This document shows, in pieces, positions 53,037 to 61,989 of a DNA stretch of 64,000 nt. The stretch is from CAVSUZ01 sp963791885. Lineage in GTDB: Bacteria; Pseudomonadota; Alphaproteobacteria; Acetobacterales; Acetobacteraceae. Position 1 is the stretch's first letter, and every line of letters starts with the position of its first letter. The stretch is from NCBI GenBank assembly GCA_963791885.1, contig CAWBUL010000005.1:2247543-2311542 (forward strand). Direction: 5' to 3'. The position numbers and the translations under genes were made by a program. Below the pieces are notes generated by a model. The model did not search any database. It was not told where the DNA came from and saw only the letters and a list, made by a program, of their open reading frames with translations.

Positions 53037-53971
53037 GCGCGCCGGACCGCAGAGCGTTGCTCGATCCTGCGCACGGCAAGCTGTCGATCCGACGGCAATG
53101 CGCATTGCTGGGCTTGGCGCGTTCCGGGGTTTATCGGCAGCGGCGGCCGGCGAACGACAACGACTTGGCCGTGATGCGGCGGCTCGACGCGTTGTTCACC
53201 ACCTGGCCATTCCTCGGTTCGCGCCGGATGGCGGCGATGCTGCGGACGGAGGAACATCGTATCAATCGCAAGCGTGTGCAGCGGTTGATGCGCCAGATGG
53301 GCATCGCCGCGCTCGGCCCCAAACCACGCACCACGAAACCTGCGCCCGGGCACAAAATCTTTCCGTATCTGCTGCGTGGTATGGTGATCGACCGGCCAAA
53401 CCAGGTGTGGTGTGCGGATATAACCTATGTGCCGATCGGGCGTGGCTTTCTATATCTTGTGGCGATCATGGACTGGGCCTCGCGCGCAGTGCTGGCATGG
53501 CGGCTGTCGAACAGCCTAGACGTATCATTCTGCGTCTTGGCGCTGGAAGAAGCGCTGGCCCGGTTTAGCAAGCCGGAGATCTTTAACACCGACCAGGGCA
53601 GCCAGTTCACCAGCGCGGCGTTCACCGGCGTGCTACTGGCGGCCGGGATCAAGGTGTCGATGGATGGCCGCGGCCGATGGCTGGACAACGTGTTCATCGA
53701 ACGGCTGTGGCGGTCGCTGAAGCACGAGGACATCTACTTGAAAGCCTATGCTGACGGTCTTGAGGCGAAGGCTGGGATCGCCTCCTGGATGGCATTCTAC
53801 AACACCAGTCGACCTCATCAGGCGCTGAGAAACCGGTCACCGATGGCGGTCTGGCGTGCCAAGGTTACTGCAGAGATCGAGGAGACGGCTGTGGATATGA
53901 CGCTGCGCTTGGACAATGCTGTCGCCTTGCCCACATACCCACAGCCGCAACAACAACTGAGCGCAGCTTAA
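53033..53971 (+). CDS. IS3 OrfB transposase (first copy)
   Basis: A 312-residue DDE integrase-type protein: KLSIRRQCALLGLARSGVYR, the IS3 HTH_21 region RRMAAMLRTEEHRINRKRVQ, then catalytic VWCADITYVPIGRGFLYLVA (Asp), IFNTDQGSQFTSAAFTG (Asp) and NVFIERLWRSLKHEDIYL (Glu). The frame is intact, and the fusion with OrfA is expected by -1 frameshift. Confidence 0.94.
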   Translation: MSAPDRRALLDPAHGKLSIRRQCALLGLARSGVYRQRRPANDNDLAVMRRLDALFTTWPFLGSRRMAAMLRTEEHRINRKRVQRLMRQMGIAALGPKPRTTKPAPGHKIFPYLLRGMVIDRPNQVWCADITYVPIGRGFLYLVAIMDWASRAVLAWRLSNSLDVSFCVLALEEALARFSKPEIFNTDQGSQFTSAAFTGVLLAAGIKVSMDGRGRWLDNVFIERLWRSLKHEDIYLKAYADGLEAKAGIASWMAFYNTSRPHQALRNRSPMAVWRAKVTAEIEETAVDMTLRLDNAVALPTYPQPQQQLSAA

Positions 53972-54085
53972 TGTTACAAGGAGATCGGACCGGTCGCACT
54001 TCTGACCTGCTCCCGGCAAACTGGACCGTTTTGACTGAGAAAAACCCGCTAGGTTTGGCCAGGAGGCAACCGAGGGGGTTGGCCG

Positions 54086-54352
54086 ATGAAGCAATCGCGG
54101 TTCAGCGAGCAGCAGATCGCCTTCATCCTGCAGCAGGCCGAGCAGGGTGTGGCGGTCGAGGAGGTGTGCCGGAAGGCCGGCATCTCAATTCAGACCTATT
54201 ACCGATGGCGCAAGAAGTATGGCGGGCTGATGCCGTCGGAGATGAAGCGGCTGAAGCTCCTGGAAGAAGAGAACGCGCGCCTGAAACGGCTGGTGGCCGA
54301 CCTTTCGCTGGACAAAGTCATGCTGCAGGACGTTGTCAAAAGAAAGTTATGA
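54086..54352 (+). CDS. IS3 OrfA (second copy)
   Basis: An 88-residue protein: SRFSEQQIAFILQQAEQGVA, EEVCRKAGISIQTYYRWRKK and EMKRLKLLEEENARLKRLVA. This is the OrfA type of the IS407 group (MKxSRFSEQQI start). It overlaps orfB by 4 bp. Confidence 0.93.
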   Translation: MKQSRFSEQQIAFILQQAEQGVAVEEVCRKAGISIQTYYRWRKKYGGLMPSEMKRLKLLEEENARLKRLVADLSLDKVMLQDVVKRKL

Positions 54353-55184
54353 AGCCTGCTCGGGCCCGGGACCTGGTCGAATATCTGCGCACCAGTTACC
54401 GGATCAGCATCCGGTGTGCCTGTGGTGCTCTTCGTTTCGACCGTTCGACATACCACTACAGGCATCGCCGTCCCGAGCAGGCCAGTCTCCGCAAACGCAT
54501 CCACGAGTTGGCCGAGAGCCGCGTGCGATATGGCTATCGGCGCATCCACATCCTGCTTCGACGGGAAGGCTGGGGCGTCAACCACAAGCGGACGCGACGG
54601 CTCTACCGGGAGGAGGGTTTGCAGTTGCGCAGGAAGACACCGAAACGGAAGGTCTCGGCGAAACAGCGCCAGGACCGCGTGATCGCCACGGCTGCGAACG
54701 AGTGTTGGTCGATGGACTTCCTGTCCGACCAGCTGTTCGACGGCCGCAAGATCCGCGTTCTGACCATCGTCGACAACTTTACCCGGATCTCGCCGGCGAT
54801 CGATGTGCGGCTGAGCTATCGCGGCGCCGATGTGGTGGCCACGTTGGAGCGGATCGCGACGATCCATGGCCGCCCGAAATGCATCCGGTGGATAACGGGC
54901 CGGAGTTTATCTCCAAGGAGCTGGACCTCTGGGCGTGGATGCATGGGGTGGCGTTGGACTTCTCCCGCCCGGGCAAGCCGACCGACAATGCCTTTGCGGA
55001 GTCGTTCAATGGCAAGTTCCGGACCGAATGTCTCAACGTCTTTTGGTTCCTCAGCCTCGACGACGCGGCGGCTAAATGCGAAGCTTGGCGGAGGGATTAC
55101 AATGAGGTCCGTCCACACAGCGCGATCGGCAACCAAACCCCGCTCGCGCGGGCTTTTGCCTCAGCTCAGGCATGCCTGACCTGA
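54349..55184 (+). pseudogene. IS3 OrfB transposase (second copy), one base missing
   Basis: Starts ATG at 54349. First part: RISIRCACGALRFDRSTYHY, RYGYRRIHILLRREGWGVNH, CWSMDFLSDQLFDGRKIRVL (Asp). At about 54887 the frame breaks: GGTGG where GGGTGG would give the expected VDNGPEF. After that the other frame continues ISKELDLWAWMHGVALDFSR and NAFAESFNGKFRTECLN (Glu). Repaired length is 278 residues. A missing G in a G-run; the copy is inactive if real. Confidence 0.88.
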
Positions 55185-55248
55185 GGCAAAACAAGCCCGG
55201 GGATTCTCAGTCAACGTGGTCCAAGGTTGGGGCCAGGCTCACTTCCAG

Positions 55249-55461
55249 TTAACAGCCCAGGTCGGGGACAATCACCTGATGGTCTCGCACGAGATCGGCC
55301 GCCATCGGTGCCCACATGTCGCCGGTCTCGCCATAACCATGCAATAACACAACCGCCGGCCCACGACCGCCGGTCCGGACATACAGGGTCGTACCATTGG
55401 TTTGGACGTTCTGTGCGTGAAAATCGCCGGGGGCCGCGTCTGTATTGATTACGACGGACAT
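55249..55461 (-). pseudogene. N-terminal fragment of an alpha/beta hydrolase
   Basis: 70 residues from ATG at 55461 (GGAGAGACCC upstream): VQTNGTTLYVRTGGRGPAVV, LLHGYGETGDMWAPMAADLV, HQVIVPDLG. This is the start of an epoxide hydrolase/haloperoxidase-type protein up to the usual DLRG motif. It is cut there by the second IS3 element. Nucleophile, Asp and His regions are absent and were not found on the far side of the IS pair. Confidence 0.8.
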
Positions 55462-55587
55462 GGGTCTCTCCGTAGGGTTAAAGGAACCACGTGCGGCCAT
55501 TCCGCGCTTGGCCATGGCGGATTACCAGACGCTTCTTTCAACGGCATGGGCCACCAACGCCGGCGGCCGTAAAGGTTGGGACGATCG

Positions 55588-55968
55588 TTACATACCGCCG
55601 ACGAGGAACTCACTTGACTTCGTCGTTTTATCTCGAATCACTTCAACTTCCTTCGAGTTTGCCGAGGCCTTCCAGGCTTTCGCTTCCTCCACGCTGGGAA
55701 AAGCAATGAGGACAAACCGCTTCGGCGCAATTCCATGGAGTGCGGTAATGTTTTCAGTACGTATGACGTACTTGCCGCCAAAAGGAGTCAGCGTCTCCGG
55801 GCCGGTTCTAGGAGGAATCGCCTTGAAACCTTCAGGATTGGTGATGTCGCTGATGTCAACCACGACATAGACCGGCGGTGTGGTCTGAGCATTCAGCCCG
55901 TGGATGACAGCTCCGCCATTGGCGATGCCAGCAACCAGAGCAACAGCTAGTTTTTGATTTGATTTCAT
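55588..55968 (-). CDS. Exported DUF1330 protein
   Basis: A 126-residue protein with a signal peptide (LAVALVAGIANGGAVIHGLN) and the DUF1330 ferredoxin-like fold: VYVVVDISDITNPEGFKAIP, TPFGGKYVIRTENITALHG, RFVLIAFPSVEEAKAWKAS. DUF1330 proteins are small dimeric ABM-like domains of unknown role. Single gene within the block that separates livM from livG. Confidence 0.82.
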   Translation of the reverse strand: MKSNQKLAVALVAGIANGGAVIHGLNAQTTPPVYVVVDISDITNPEGFKAIPPRTGPETLTPFGGKYVIRTENITALHGIAPKRFVLIAFPSVEEAKAWKASANSKEVEVIRDKTTKSSEFLVGGM

Positions 55969-56309
55969 AGGATCAGTCCTCCCTTGGCTGCTGACGCAGC
56001 AGCACCCTCAATACACGTCAGCAGATGCGGGTGCAATCATAGATCGTTTCACGGTTAACCGCCGCGTGTAAAATCTTGAGTTCAACGGCGGGGTTTGTCT
56101 GTATCAGTGCCGCCCCGTCCTTGCGATTTTCTCTGCCGAAAGCATTCAACACGGAGATCACAAAGAACCACCGAGCAGCACGAAGCCGCCAGAACGCACT
56201 TCGCCTCCCCGCCCGGCATCCCCTACCCCCGAGAACGCTCCCCCTCACGTCGCCGAAGCCGGCCCATCGCGGCTTCGACACCCCCGCGAGGCACCAACGG
56301 CCGCCTCGT
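55969..56309. other. Intergenic region without a supported gene
   Basis: 341 bp between the DUF1330 start and the amidohydrolase stop. It contains A/G-rich text such as ACACGGAGATCACAAAGAAC, as is common in non-coding repeats of related bacteria. No gene, tRNA or clear terminator seen. Confidence 0.45.
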
Positions 56310-57674
56310 TCAGTGCATCGCGACCAGGGTGTCCTTGTAAATCTTTCCATCCTTCATGATGACCACGAAGTTCTTATCCGGCTGAGAGACAAGCGCGATG
56401 TCGTCCATGGGATTACCGTTAACCACCAACAGATCGGCAAGCGCGTCCTCTTCGATCACCCCCAGCTTTCCTTGATACGGGTTGCGAGGACCGGACATCG
56501 CCAAGAGCTCGCCGTTGACGGACGTCGCCATCTTCAGAATGTCGGCATTATCATACCAGCGGCCTAAATGAGTCAGCATCAGGCCTTGGCGCTCGGTGAT
56601 CGTGGTGGAAAACAACAGGTCGGTTCCGAACGCCGTCTTGACCTTGTGCTCTTTCGCGAGAGCATAAACCGTATTGGTTCCGGCGATGACCTGCCGCAGG
56701 TTGATCTGGCTTTGGCCGACCATCGGGGGAGTATCTTCTTCGCTGACGAACGGCTGCGTACTAAGCCAGATGCCTTTTTCCGCCATCAGCATGGCGGTCT
56801 TCTCATCCATCAGATGCCCATGCTCGATGCACTGGGTCCCCGCAGCGATGGCCCGCTGGATTTGCGCAGGCGGGTAGGCGTGCACAGCCACATAAGTATT
56901 CCGGTCTGCGGCAGCCTCGACCCCTGCTCGGAACTCAGGCTCGCTGAATGTAAACATATCCAGCGTCGTGCGCCACGACGCAACACCGCCTCCACCCACG
57001 AGCTTGATCTGCGACGCACCCTGCAGCAGTTGTTCGCGCACGCGCAGCCTGACCTCATCCACACTGTCGGCGATACTGGCGCCGCCCGTCTGCTCCATGG
57101 AGCTCACCGGGCCGCCCGGACTCCTCGGCAGATCAGACAGGGGGCGCATATCTCCGTGGCCGCCGGTCGTCGTGATCATTGCGCCAGACGGAAAAATCCG
57201 AGGACCCTTCACGAGCCCTTCATCGATCGCCTGCTTCAACGGAAAGGACGGTCCGCCGAGGTCCCGAATGGTGGTGAAGCCCCGCATCAGTGTCCGCTCA
57301 GCCTCGGCGCTTGCGGCAAGAAAGATATAGCCGATGTCTGCCGAAAGCAGAGCGTTGATCGGAAGCGCGGCGAAGATCGTATGCCAATGCGCATCGATCA
57401 GCCCCGGCATGATAACCCGTCCGCCGCAATCGATCATGCGCGCGCCGTCCGGTGGAGTTATGTCACCGACGGCGATGCTCTTGATGCGGTTGCCCTCGAC
57501 AAGAAGCCGCAGCCCGCCGCGCAACGCGTTGGACTTTCCATCGAAGAGCAGAAAATTCCCGAACACGATTGGCGGCGTGGGGCCAGGAGAAACCGTTTGC
57601 GCACCAGCCGACTGAACCAGCCCAAGCGATGCCAACGAGGCGCCCACCCCGGCGATAAAGCCGCGCCGAGACAT
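56310..57674 (-). CDS. Exported amidohydrolase family protein
   Basis: A 454-residue protein with a Tat-like leader (SRRGFIAGVGASLASLGLVQ). Metal-site motifs of the imidazolonepropionase/prolidase-like amidohydrolases: VIMPGLIDAHWHTIFA (HxH), the Lys/His strand QIKLVGGGGVAS, YVAVHAYPPAQIQRAI, CIEHGHLMDEK and TAFGTDLLFS (Asp). C-terminal DALADLLVVNGNPMDDIALV closes the barrel. Likely cleaves a dipeptide or amide in the periplasm. ATG at 57674 puts the leader first; an upstream ATG at 57770 is possible. The 206 bp before it hold nothing assigned. Confidence 0.87.
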   Translation of the reverse strand: MSRRGFIAGVGASLASLGLVQSAGAQTVSPGPTPPIVFGNFLLFDGKSNALRGGLRLLVEGNRIKSIAVGDITPPDGARMIDCGGRVIMPGLIDAHWHTIFAALPINALLSADIGYIFLAASAEAERTLMRGFTTIRDLGGPSFPLKQAIDEGLVKGPRIFPSGAMITTTGGHGDMRPLSDLPRSPGGPVSSMEQTGGASIADSVDEVRLRVREQLLQGASQIKLVGGGGVASWRTTLDMFTFSEPEFRAGVEAAADRNTYVAVHAYPPAQIQRAIAAGTQCIEHGHLMDEKTAMLMAEKGIWLSTQPFVSEEDTPPMVGQSQINLRQVIAGTNTVYALAKEHKVKTAFGTDLLFSTTITERQGLMLTHLGRWYDNADILKMATSVNGELLAMSGPRNPYQGKLGVIEEDALADLLVVNGNPMDDIALVSQPDKNFVVIMKDGKIYKDTLVAMH

Positions 57675-57880
57675 GTCCCGGTTGATTCGACGAGCAGCGG
57701 ATTGAAGTTGCGGCAGGCAACAAAGACACGTTGAACCAATAGCTTGATCAGGTGATATGCATGAAAGCATCGAAGAATCTCCAGACCCCTGCTCGGAAAT
57801 CCGTGGCATTCTACTCGACCACATTCGCTAAGCGTTGCGCAAAGCCCGCGCCATGTCCAACTGCAGCGACTTAGGCCAGG

Positions 57881-58279
57881 TCACGCAGACCGAGCGTCCG
57901 TTTTGCTGAAATCCTCGCCCTTGAACAACAAAGGAAACTGCCAATTCCACGCGGCCGCATACGCGAAGCAATCGCCAAGGGTCAGCTGCGCGGGATGGCC
58001 CCGACCCTTGCCGTACCGCACAAATGCGTCGAGCGCCACCTCCGCATCATCCATCGTGATCGCAACCACCTCGATGCGAGCCACCTCAGGGAACAAACGC
58101 ACGTCGCCCAGCGCCTCCCCAACGCTCGCATGGCGTTTTCGGCATAACCCGAGCACCGCCTCGAAAATCGCGATCGGTGACGTCGCGAGCGTCGTCGTTC
58201 CCTCCCACGCCTCCGCCAGCGCATCGGCTTCTGGCTCGCGCGTCAGGATGGCGACCATCGCCGACGCATCGACGAACAT
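57881..58279 (-). CDS. vapC: PIN-domain ribonuclease toxin VapC
   Basis: A 132-residue PIN domain: MFVDASAMVAILTREPEADA (first Asp), TSPIAIFEAVLGLCR (Glu) and AQLTLGDCFAYAAAWNWQFP then LFKGEDFSKTD (Asp residues). VapC toxins cut tRNA or rRNA. Its ATG overlaps the antitoxin stop by 1 nt (TGATG). Confidence 0.9.
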   Translation of the reverse strand: MFVDASAMVAILTREPEADALAEAWEGTTTLATSPIAIFEAVLGLCRKRHASVGEALGDVRLFPEVARIEVVAITMDDAEVALDAFVRYGKGRGHPAQLTLGDCFAYAAAWNWQFPLLFKGEDFSKTDARSA

Positions 58280-58434
58280 CAGCTCTCGTCACTCAGATAA
58301 TCATAGAAAGCCTCGACCCGCCGCAGTTCGCTCTCCAAAGCACGCTTCACCGCCTCGGGCTTGCTCAGCCGTGTACAAACGGCCAGCCGGTCGGCAAGCC
58401 GATTGACCTCCTTACTGCGAATGTTCAGCGCCAT
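58279..58434 (-). CDS. vapB: VapB family antitoxin
   Basis: A 51-residue protein read from ATG at 58434: ALNIRSKEVNRLADRLAVCT, SKPEAVKRALESELRRV, ending YDYLSDES. It matches the Rv0623/PSK-type VapB with an N-terminal ribbon-helix-helix and an acidic toxin-binding tail. It neutralises VapC and should repress the pair. Confidence 0.85.
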   Translation of the reverse strand: MALNIRSKEVNRLADRLAVCTRLSKPEAVKRALESELRRVEAFYDYLSDES

Positions 58435-58538
58435 CGCGGTCTCCGACTTCAGGCACACACATTTGTGCCATCTCGCCTACACGCCAACCCCATCTCCGCC
58501 CCCTGTGGCAACCACCCGCCACACGATACGATGCCCGC

Positions 58539-59321
58539 ATGTCCGCCAGCGTCGCCGTCCCGCCCTACCTTGCCGCAACAGGCCTCAAGAAGCGCTTCGG
58601 CGGCCTTCAGGCACTGGACGGCTCCACCTTTGCCGTCACCCAAGGCCTCATCACCTGCCTCGTCGGTCCCAACGGCGCCGGCAAGACCACGATCTTCAAC
58701 GTCATCACCGGCTTCCTCCGGCCCGAGGAAGGCTCCGTCACCTTCCAGGGCGGCGCGCTCGATGGCCTCTCGCCCCAGGCCATCGTCCACGCCGGCATCG
58801 GCCGCACCTTCCAGAACCTCCGCCTCTTCGCCGACCTCACGGCCGAGGACAACGTGCTCGTCAGCCTCCCTCACCAAAGCGGTGAGGAGCCGATCAGCGC
58901 CATGTTCCGCCCCTTCCACATTGGCCACGCACAACGCAGCCGCCGACAGGAAGCCCACGCCTGCCTCGACCATGTCGGTCTCGCCGATCGCGCCAAGGCG
59001 CGCGTGCGCAACCTGTCGTACGGAGAGCAGAAACTCCTCACCATCGCCCGCGTCCTCGCCACCGGCGCCGAACTTATCCTGCTCGATGAACCCGCCTCCG
59101 GCCTCGCCGCCGGCGCCCTCGAACAGCTCATCGCCCTGCTCCGAAAGTTGCAATCGGAAGGAAAAACCCTGCTCGTCGTCGAACACAACACGCGTGTCGT
59201 CCAGCAGATCGCGGACGAAGTACTCTTCCTTCATCAAGGCCACCTGCTCGCCCAAGGCGAACCCGCAAAAATCATCGCCGACCCCGCGCTCGCGGAAATT
59301 TACTTCGGCGGCGCGCTATGA
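58539..59321 (+). CDS. livG: Branched-chain amino acid-type ABC ATPase LivG
   Basis: A 260-residue ATPase: Walker A GPNGAGKTT, GIGRTFQNLRLFADLTAEDN (LivG-specific), signature LSYGEQKLLTIARVL, Walker B LILLDEPASGLA and LLVVEHNTRVV. It powers LivHM. Its gene is separated from livKHM by about 7 kb, so either it has its own promoter in the 104-bp gap before it or the insertion broke the operon. It overlaps livF by 4 bp. Confidence 0.93.
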   Translation: MSASVAVPPYLAATGLKKRFGGLQALDGSTFAVTQGLITCLVGPNGAGKTTIFNVITGFLRPEEGSVTFQGGALDGLSPQAIVHAGIGRTFQNLRLFADLTAEDNVLVSLPHQSGEEPISAMFRPFHIGHAQRSRRQEAHACLDHVGLADRAKARVRNLSYGEQKLLTIARVLATGAELILLDEPASGLAAGALEQLIALLRKLQSEGKTLLVVEHNTRVVQQIADEVLFLHQGHLLAQGEPAKIIADPALAEIYFGGAL

Positions 59322-60013
59322 GTCTTACACTCCACAATCTCGCCGCCGGCTACGGCGCGAAGACCGTCATCTCAGATGTGTCCTTCGCCATCGCACCTGG
59401 CGAGATCCTGACTCTGCTCGGCCATAACGGCGCCGGCAAAACCACCACGCTCAAAACCATCATGGGCCTGCTCCCCACCCGAGGCGGCGACGTCAGCTTC
59501 GAAAACCAACCCCTCGCCCGCGTATCCACCGCCGACCGCGTCGCCCTCGGCCTGCGCCTCCTGCCCGAGGGCCGCGGCATCTTCCCCGACCTCTCCATCG
59601 CGGAGAACATTACCGTTGTCGCCGCGCGTGTCTGCGGCCCTCAGGCCATCCTCGGCCCCAGCGACGTGTACGCGCTGTTCCCGGCGCTCGGCGAGCGCCG
59701 CTCCACTCGCGCCGGCTCACTCTCCGGCGGCCAACAACAAATGCTCGCACTGTCACTGGCACTGCTCGGAACACCGCGCTGCCTGATGCTCGACGAACCC
59801 TCTATCGGCCTCGCCCCCAACCTGGTTGAGCGGCTCTTCGCCCAGGTCCAAGACGTCTGCCGCGCCCACGCTGTCAGCGCACTCTTAGTCGAACAGAACG
59901 TCGCCGCCGCACTCAAGATCGCCGATCGCGTCGTCATCATGAACAACGGCGCCATCGTCTTTGATGGCACACCCGACGAAGCCCGCGCCGCCGACGTCTG
60001 GCACTACTTTTAG
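59318..60013 (+). CDS. livF: Branched-chain amino acid-type ABC ATPase LivF
   Basis: A 231-residue ATPase: Walker A GHNGAGKTT, LLPEGRGIFPDLSIAENITV (LivF-specific), signature LSGGQQQMLALSLALL, Walker B CLMLDEPSIGLAPN and LLVEQNVAAAL. Second ATPase of the transporter. Its stop overlaps the convergent serine hydrolase stop by 4 bp. Confidence 0.93.
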   Translation: MSLTLHNLAAGYGAKTVISDVSFAIAPGEILTLLGHNGAGKTTTLKTIMGLLPTRGGDVSFENQPLARVSTADRVALGLRLLPEGRGIFPDLSIAENITVVAARVCGPQAILGPSDVYALFPALGERRSTRAGSLSGGQQQMLALSLALLGTPRCLMLDEPSIGLAPNLVERLFAQVQDVCRAHAVSALLVEQNVAAALKIADRVVIMNNGAIVFDGTPDEARAADVWHYF

Positions 60014-61521
60014 CACCCATCCAACACCGTCCCCAGCACCTCATTCAACGCAGCCAGATCCATCTTAACGTCTGTTTCATTCGAGACGGCTATAATCCGG
60101 TTCGCTCCCCGCAGAATAAACACCCGCTGATCGGAGGCACCGGACAGCCAAGCAGCCTCCGGCGGCAACGCCGGAAAACGCCGGTCCGCATTGGTCCAGA
60201 ATGTCGCGGCATAGGACGTTCCACCATGCATCGCGGCCAGCGCGTAATCCACCCACCCCTGCGGCAGAAGCCGCTCGCCATTCCACACGCCATCCTGCAG
60301 ATACAGCACCCCCAGCTTCGACCAATCCCGCAATGTGGCGAACGCCGAGCCCGAAGCGATCAAGTTACCAGCGATGTCACCGGACATGCGATAGCTGCTC
60401 ATGCCCAGAACGTCCGGCAGCAGACCGTAAACCGTCTCCTGGTACGGCAAACAACGACGCTCGATCCGGTCGCGGATGATGGCGCCGAGCACGTTGATCC
60501 CCGCATTGATGTACCGGAACACCGCACCCGGTCGCGTCGCGACGATATTGCCCTGTGCCGCTGCGAACGCGTCCGCCGCATCGAAATACACCGCCGCCCC
60601 TTCGAAACCCACTGTCGACCCGGCTTCCCCCAAACACGCCATAGCAAGACCGCTCCGCATGCGCAGCAGATCATCCAGCGTGATCAGCCCGTGGATGCCG
60701 CGCGGATCACACCATACAGGAGCAGGCGCCGGCGCGTGCACGCTGTCGAGCCAGCCGAGATGCAGCAGCCGGCCGATCAACGACCCCGTCATCGACTTGT
60801 TCATCGACCAGCTTGGCGTGACACGGTCTGACGCACCGCCCGTGCCGTACCGCTCGAACAACACCCGATCGGGCGAGGCCACCAGCAACCCATACACACC
60901 CGGAGACGACGCGAAGAACCGGTCCACCGCATGCACCAGATCAGGCGGGGCCGAGGGTGGCGTGGGCACGTCATTACCCAACGGCCACAGTTTCCCCGAC
61001 GCCGCCGCGCGAGCGATCGGCGATGCGGTCATCGCGGCAGGCCGCGCATCGCCCGTGACGATGCCGCCCCATCCTTCAGGTGCCGCGGCACCACCCACGA
61101 CAGGCGCACCCATCGCCTTATCGTTCCAAGTGACACGGACCGTACGCGTCGCCGCGCCCTGCTCGATGCTGATCGCACCAGCCGCCATCGCAGCCTCGAG
61201 CCGCTTCCGCCGCGGCGTCTGATCGTCAATGACACTCAGGCCGGACATCGGCGGAACACCGCGCCACTGCAGCCGCCCCAACGCATCAGTCCATTCCAAC
61301 CTGCTGACGAACGCCATGTCCGTCAGCCGTTTGGCCGCGAAGTTCATCTCCCGCTGCCGCAGGAAGCGCTCGGTCTCATGATAGACCAGTGGCGCAGGCA
61401 GACCCGCTGCACCATCCGCCACAAATGGCACCCGGCTGTCGAGCGTGCGCTCGCCGCCTTCTACCGGAAGCCAACCATGATGGAATGAAGGCGAACGAGT
61501 CACACCGATGCTGTCATTCAT
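60010..61521 (-). CDS. Beta-lactamase-family serine hydrolase
   Basis: A 503-residue protein. The C-terminal two thirds has the serine hydrolase core: SMNK in TPSWSMNKSMTGSLIGRL (SxxK), YIN in FRYINAGINVLGAIIRD (YxN), and a C-terminal strand region (GASDQRVFILRGANRIIAVS) in place of KTG. The N-terminal 190 residues (SPSFHHGWLPVEGGERTLDS onward) are not the usual penicillin-binding fold and are unassigned. No signal peptide is obvious. Likely an esterase or D-aminopeptidase-like enzyme. Confidence 0.78.
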   Translation of the reverse strand: MNDSIGVTRSPSFHHGWLPVEGGERTLDSRVPFVADGAAGLPAPLVYHETERFLRQREMNFAAKRLTDMAFVSRLEWTDALGRLQWRGVPPMSGLSVIDDQTPRRKRLEAAMAAGAISIEQGAATRTVRVTWNDKAMGAPVVGGAAAPEGWGGIVTGDARPAAMTASPIARAAASGKLWPLGNDVPTPPSAPPDLVHAVDRFFASSPGVYGLLVASPDRVLFERYGTGGASDRVTPSWSMNKSMTGSLIGRLLHLGWLDSVHAPAPAPVWCDPRGIHGLITLDDLLRMRSGLAMACLGEAGSTVGFEGAAVYFDAADAFAAAQGNIVATRPGAVFRYINAGINVLGAIIRDRIERRCLPYQETVYGLLPDVLGMSSYRMSGDIAGNLIASGSAFATLRDWSKLGVLYLQDGVWNGERLLPQGWVDYALAAMHGGTSYAATFWTNADRRFPALPPEAAWLSGASDQRVFILRGANRIIAVSNETDVKMDLAALNEVLGTVLDGC

Positions 61522-61569
61522 AGATACCGTGCCCCCGGAACGTCAGCGGCGACGATGCACCCAGGACCT

Positions 61570-61980
61570 TCAGGGATGCAACGAGGCTCCCTTCGTCGCC
61601 CTGTCCACATCCTTCTTCAAGCCACGCACCGCGATACCTACCAGATCAGGCGTATCGGCCGGCTCCGCCTTGAACGCGGCACGATTGTCGATGTCATTCC
61701 CGGTCGCAAACATCGTCCGCACATAGACGGCACGGATCAAATCCTGCTCGATCGCCTGGCGGTAGCATCGCTGGAGCGTCGCCGCATTCGCCGCGAAGAT
61801 CAGCACGGGCTGACCGAGCAGTCGGGCGTATATGCGTCCGGCCGAATCCTCATAGGGTTCGCCCATCGCCTCCGGCGCGGCGCCCGCGATCCCTGTGGCA
61901 AGAAACGCCACGACGTTCAGCTTCTGCCACACCAGCAGGTCCTCCAGGACCAGGATCGCTACCTTGGTGTCGAAAACCAT
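61570..61980 (-). CDS. DUF2000 family protein
   Basis: A 136-residue protein matching DUF2000: VFDTKVAILVLEDLLVWQKL, NVVAFLATGIAG, YARLLGQPVLIFAANAATLQ, and DLVGIAVRGLKKDVDRAT. The family has a peptidyl-tRNA hydrolase 2-like fold and unknown function. It lies 9 bp downstream of the LysR gene and may be co-transcribed with it. Confidence 0.8.
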   Translation of the reverse strand: MVFDTKVAILVLEDLLVWQKLNVVAFLATGIAGAAPEAMGEPYEDSAGRIYARLLGQPVLIFAANAATLQRCYRQAIEQDLIRAVYVRTMFATGNDIDNRAAFKAEPADTPDLVGIAVRGLKKDVDRATKGASLHP

Positions 61981-61989
61981 GCGGCAACC

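Larger units (their letters stand above)
52672..54002 (+). mobile_element. IS3-family insertion sequence (first copy)
   Basis: Left end TGAAGTGGACCCCGG (52672 onward) and right end ending GGTCGCACTTC (about 53992-54002) form imperfect inverted repeats (GAAGTG core). It contains orfA and orfB in the IS3 arrangement and abuts a second IS3 element at 54003. No 3-bp duplication could be confirmed. Boundaries are accurate to a few bases. Confidence 0.72.
54003..55247 (+). mobile_element. IS3-family insertion sequence (second copy)
   Basis: Left end TGACCTGCTCCCGGC (54003 onward) and right end whose complement reads TGGAAGTGAGCCTGGC (55247 downward) are imperfect. Further in, TTGACTGAGAA (54031 and the complement at 55214) match well. 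Length 1245 bp. It directly follows the first IS3. Its right end cuts an alpha/beta hydrolase gene. No matching 3-bp flanks were seen, so the flanking DNA was probably rearranged. Confidence 0.72.

Noticed and set aside
52672..55247. A single IS3 element interrupted by a second
   Set aside because: The first copy has its own right end just before 54003 and complete orfAB, so the two lie side by side rather than nested.
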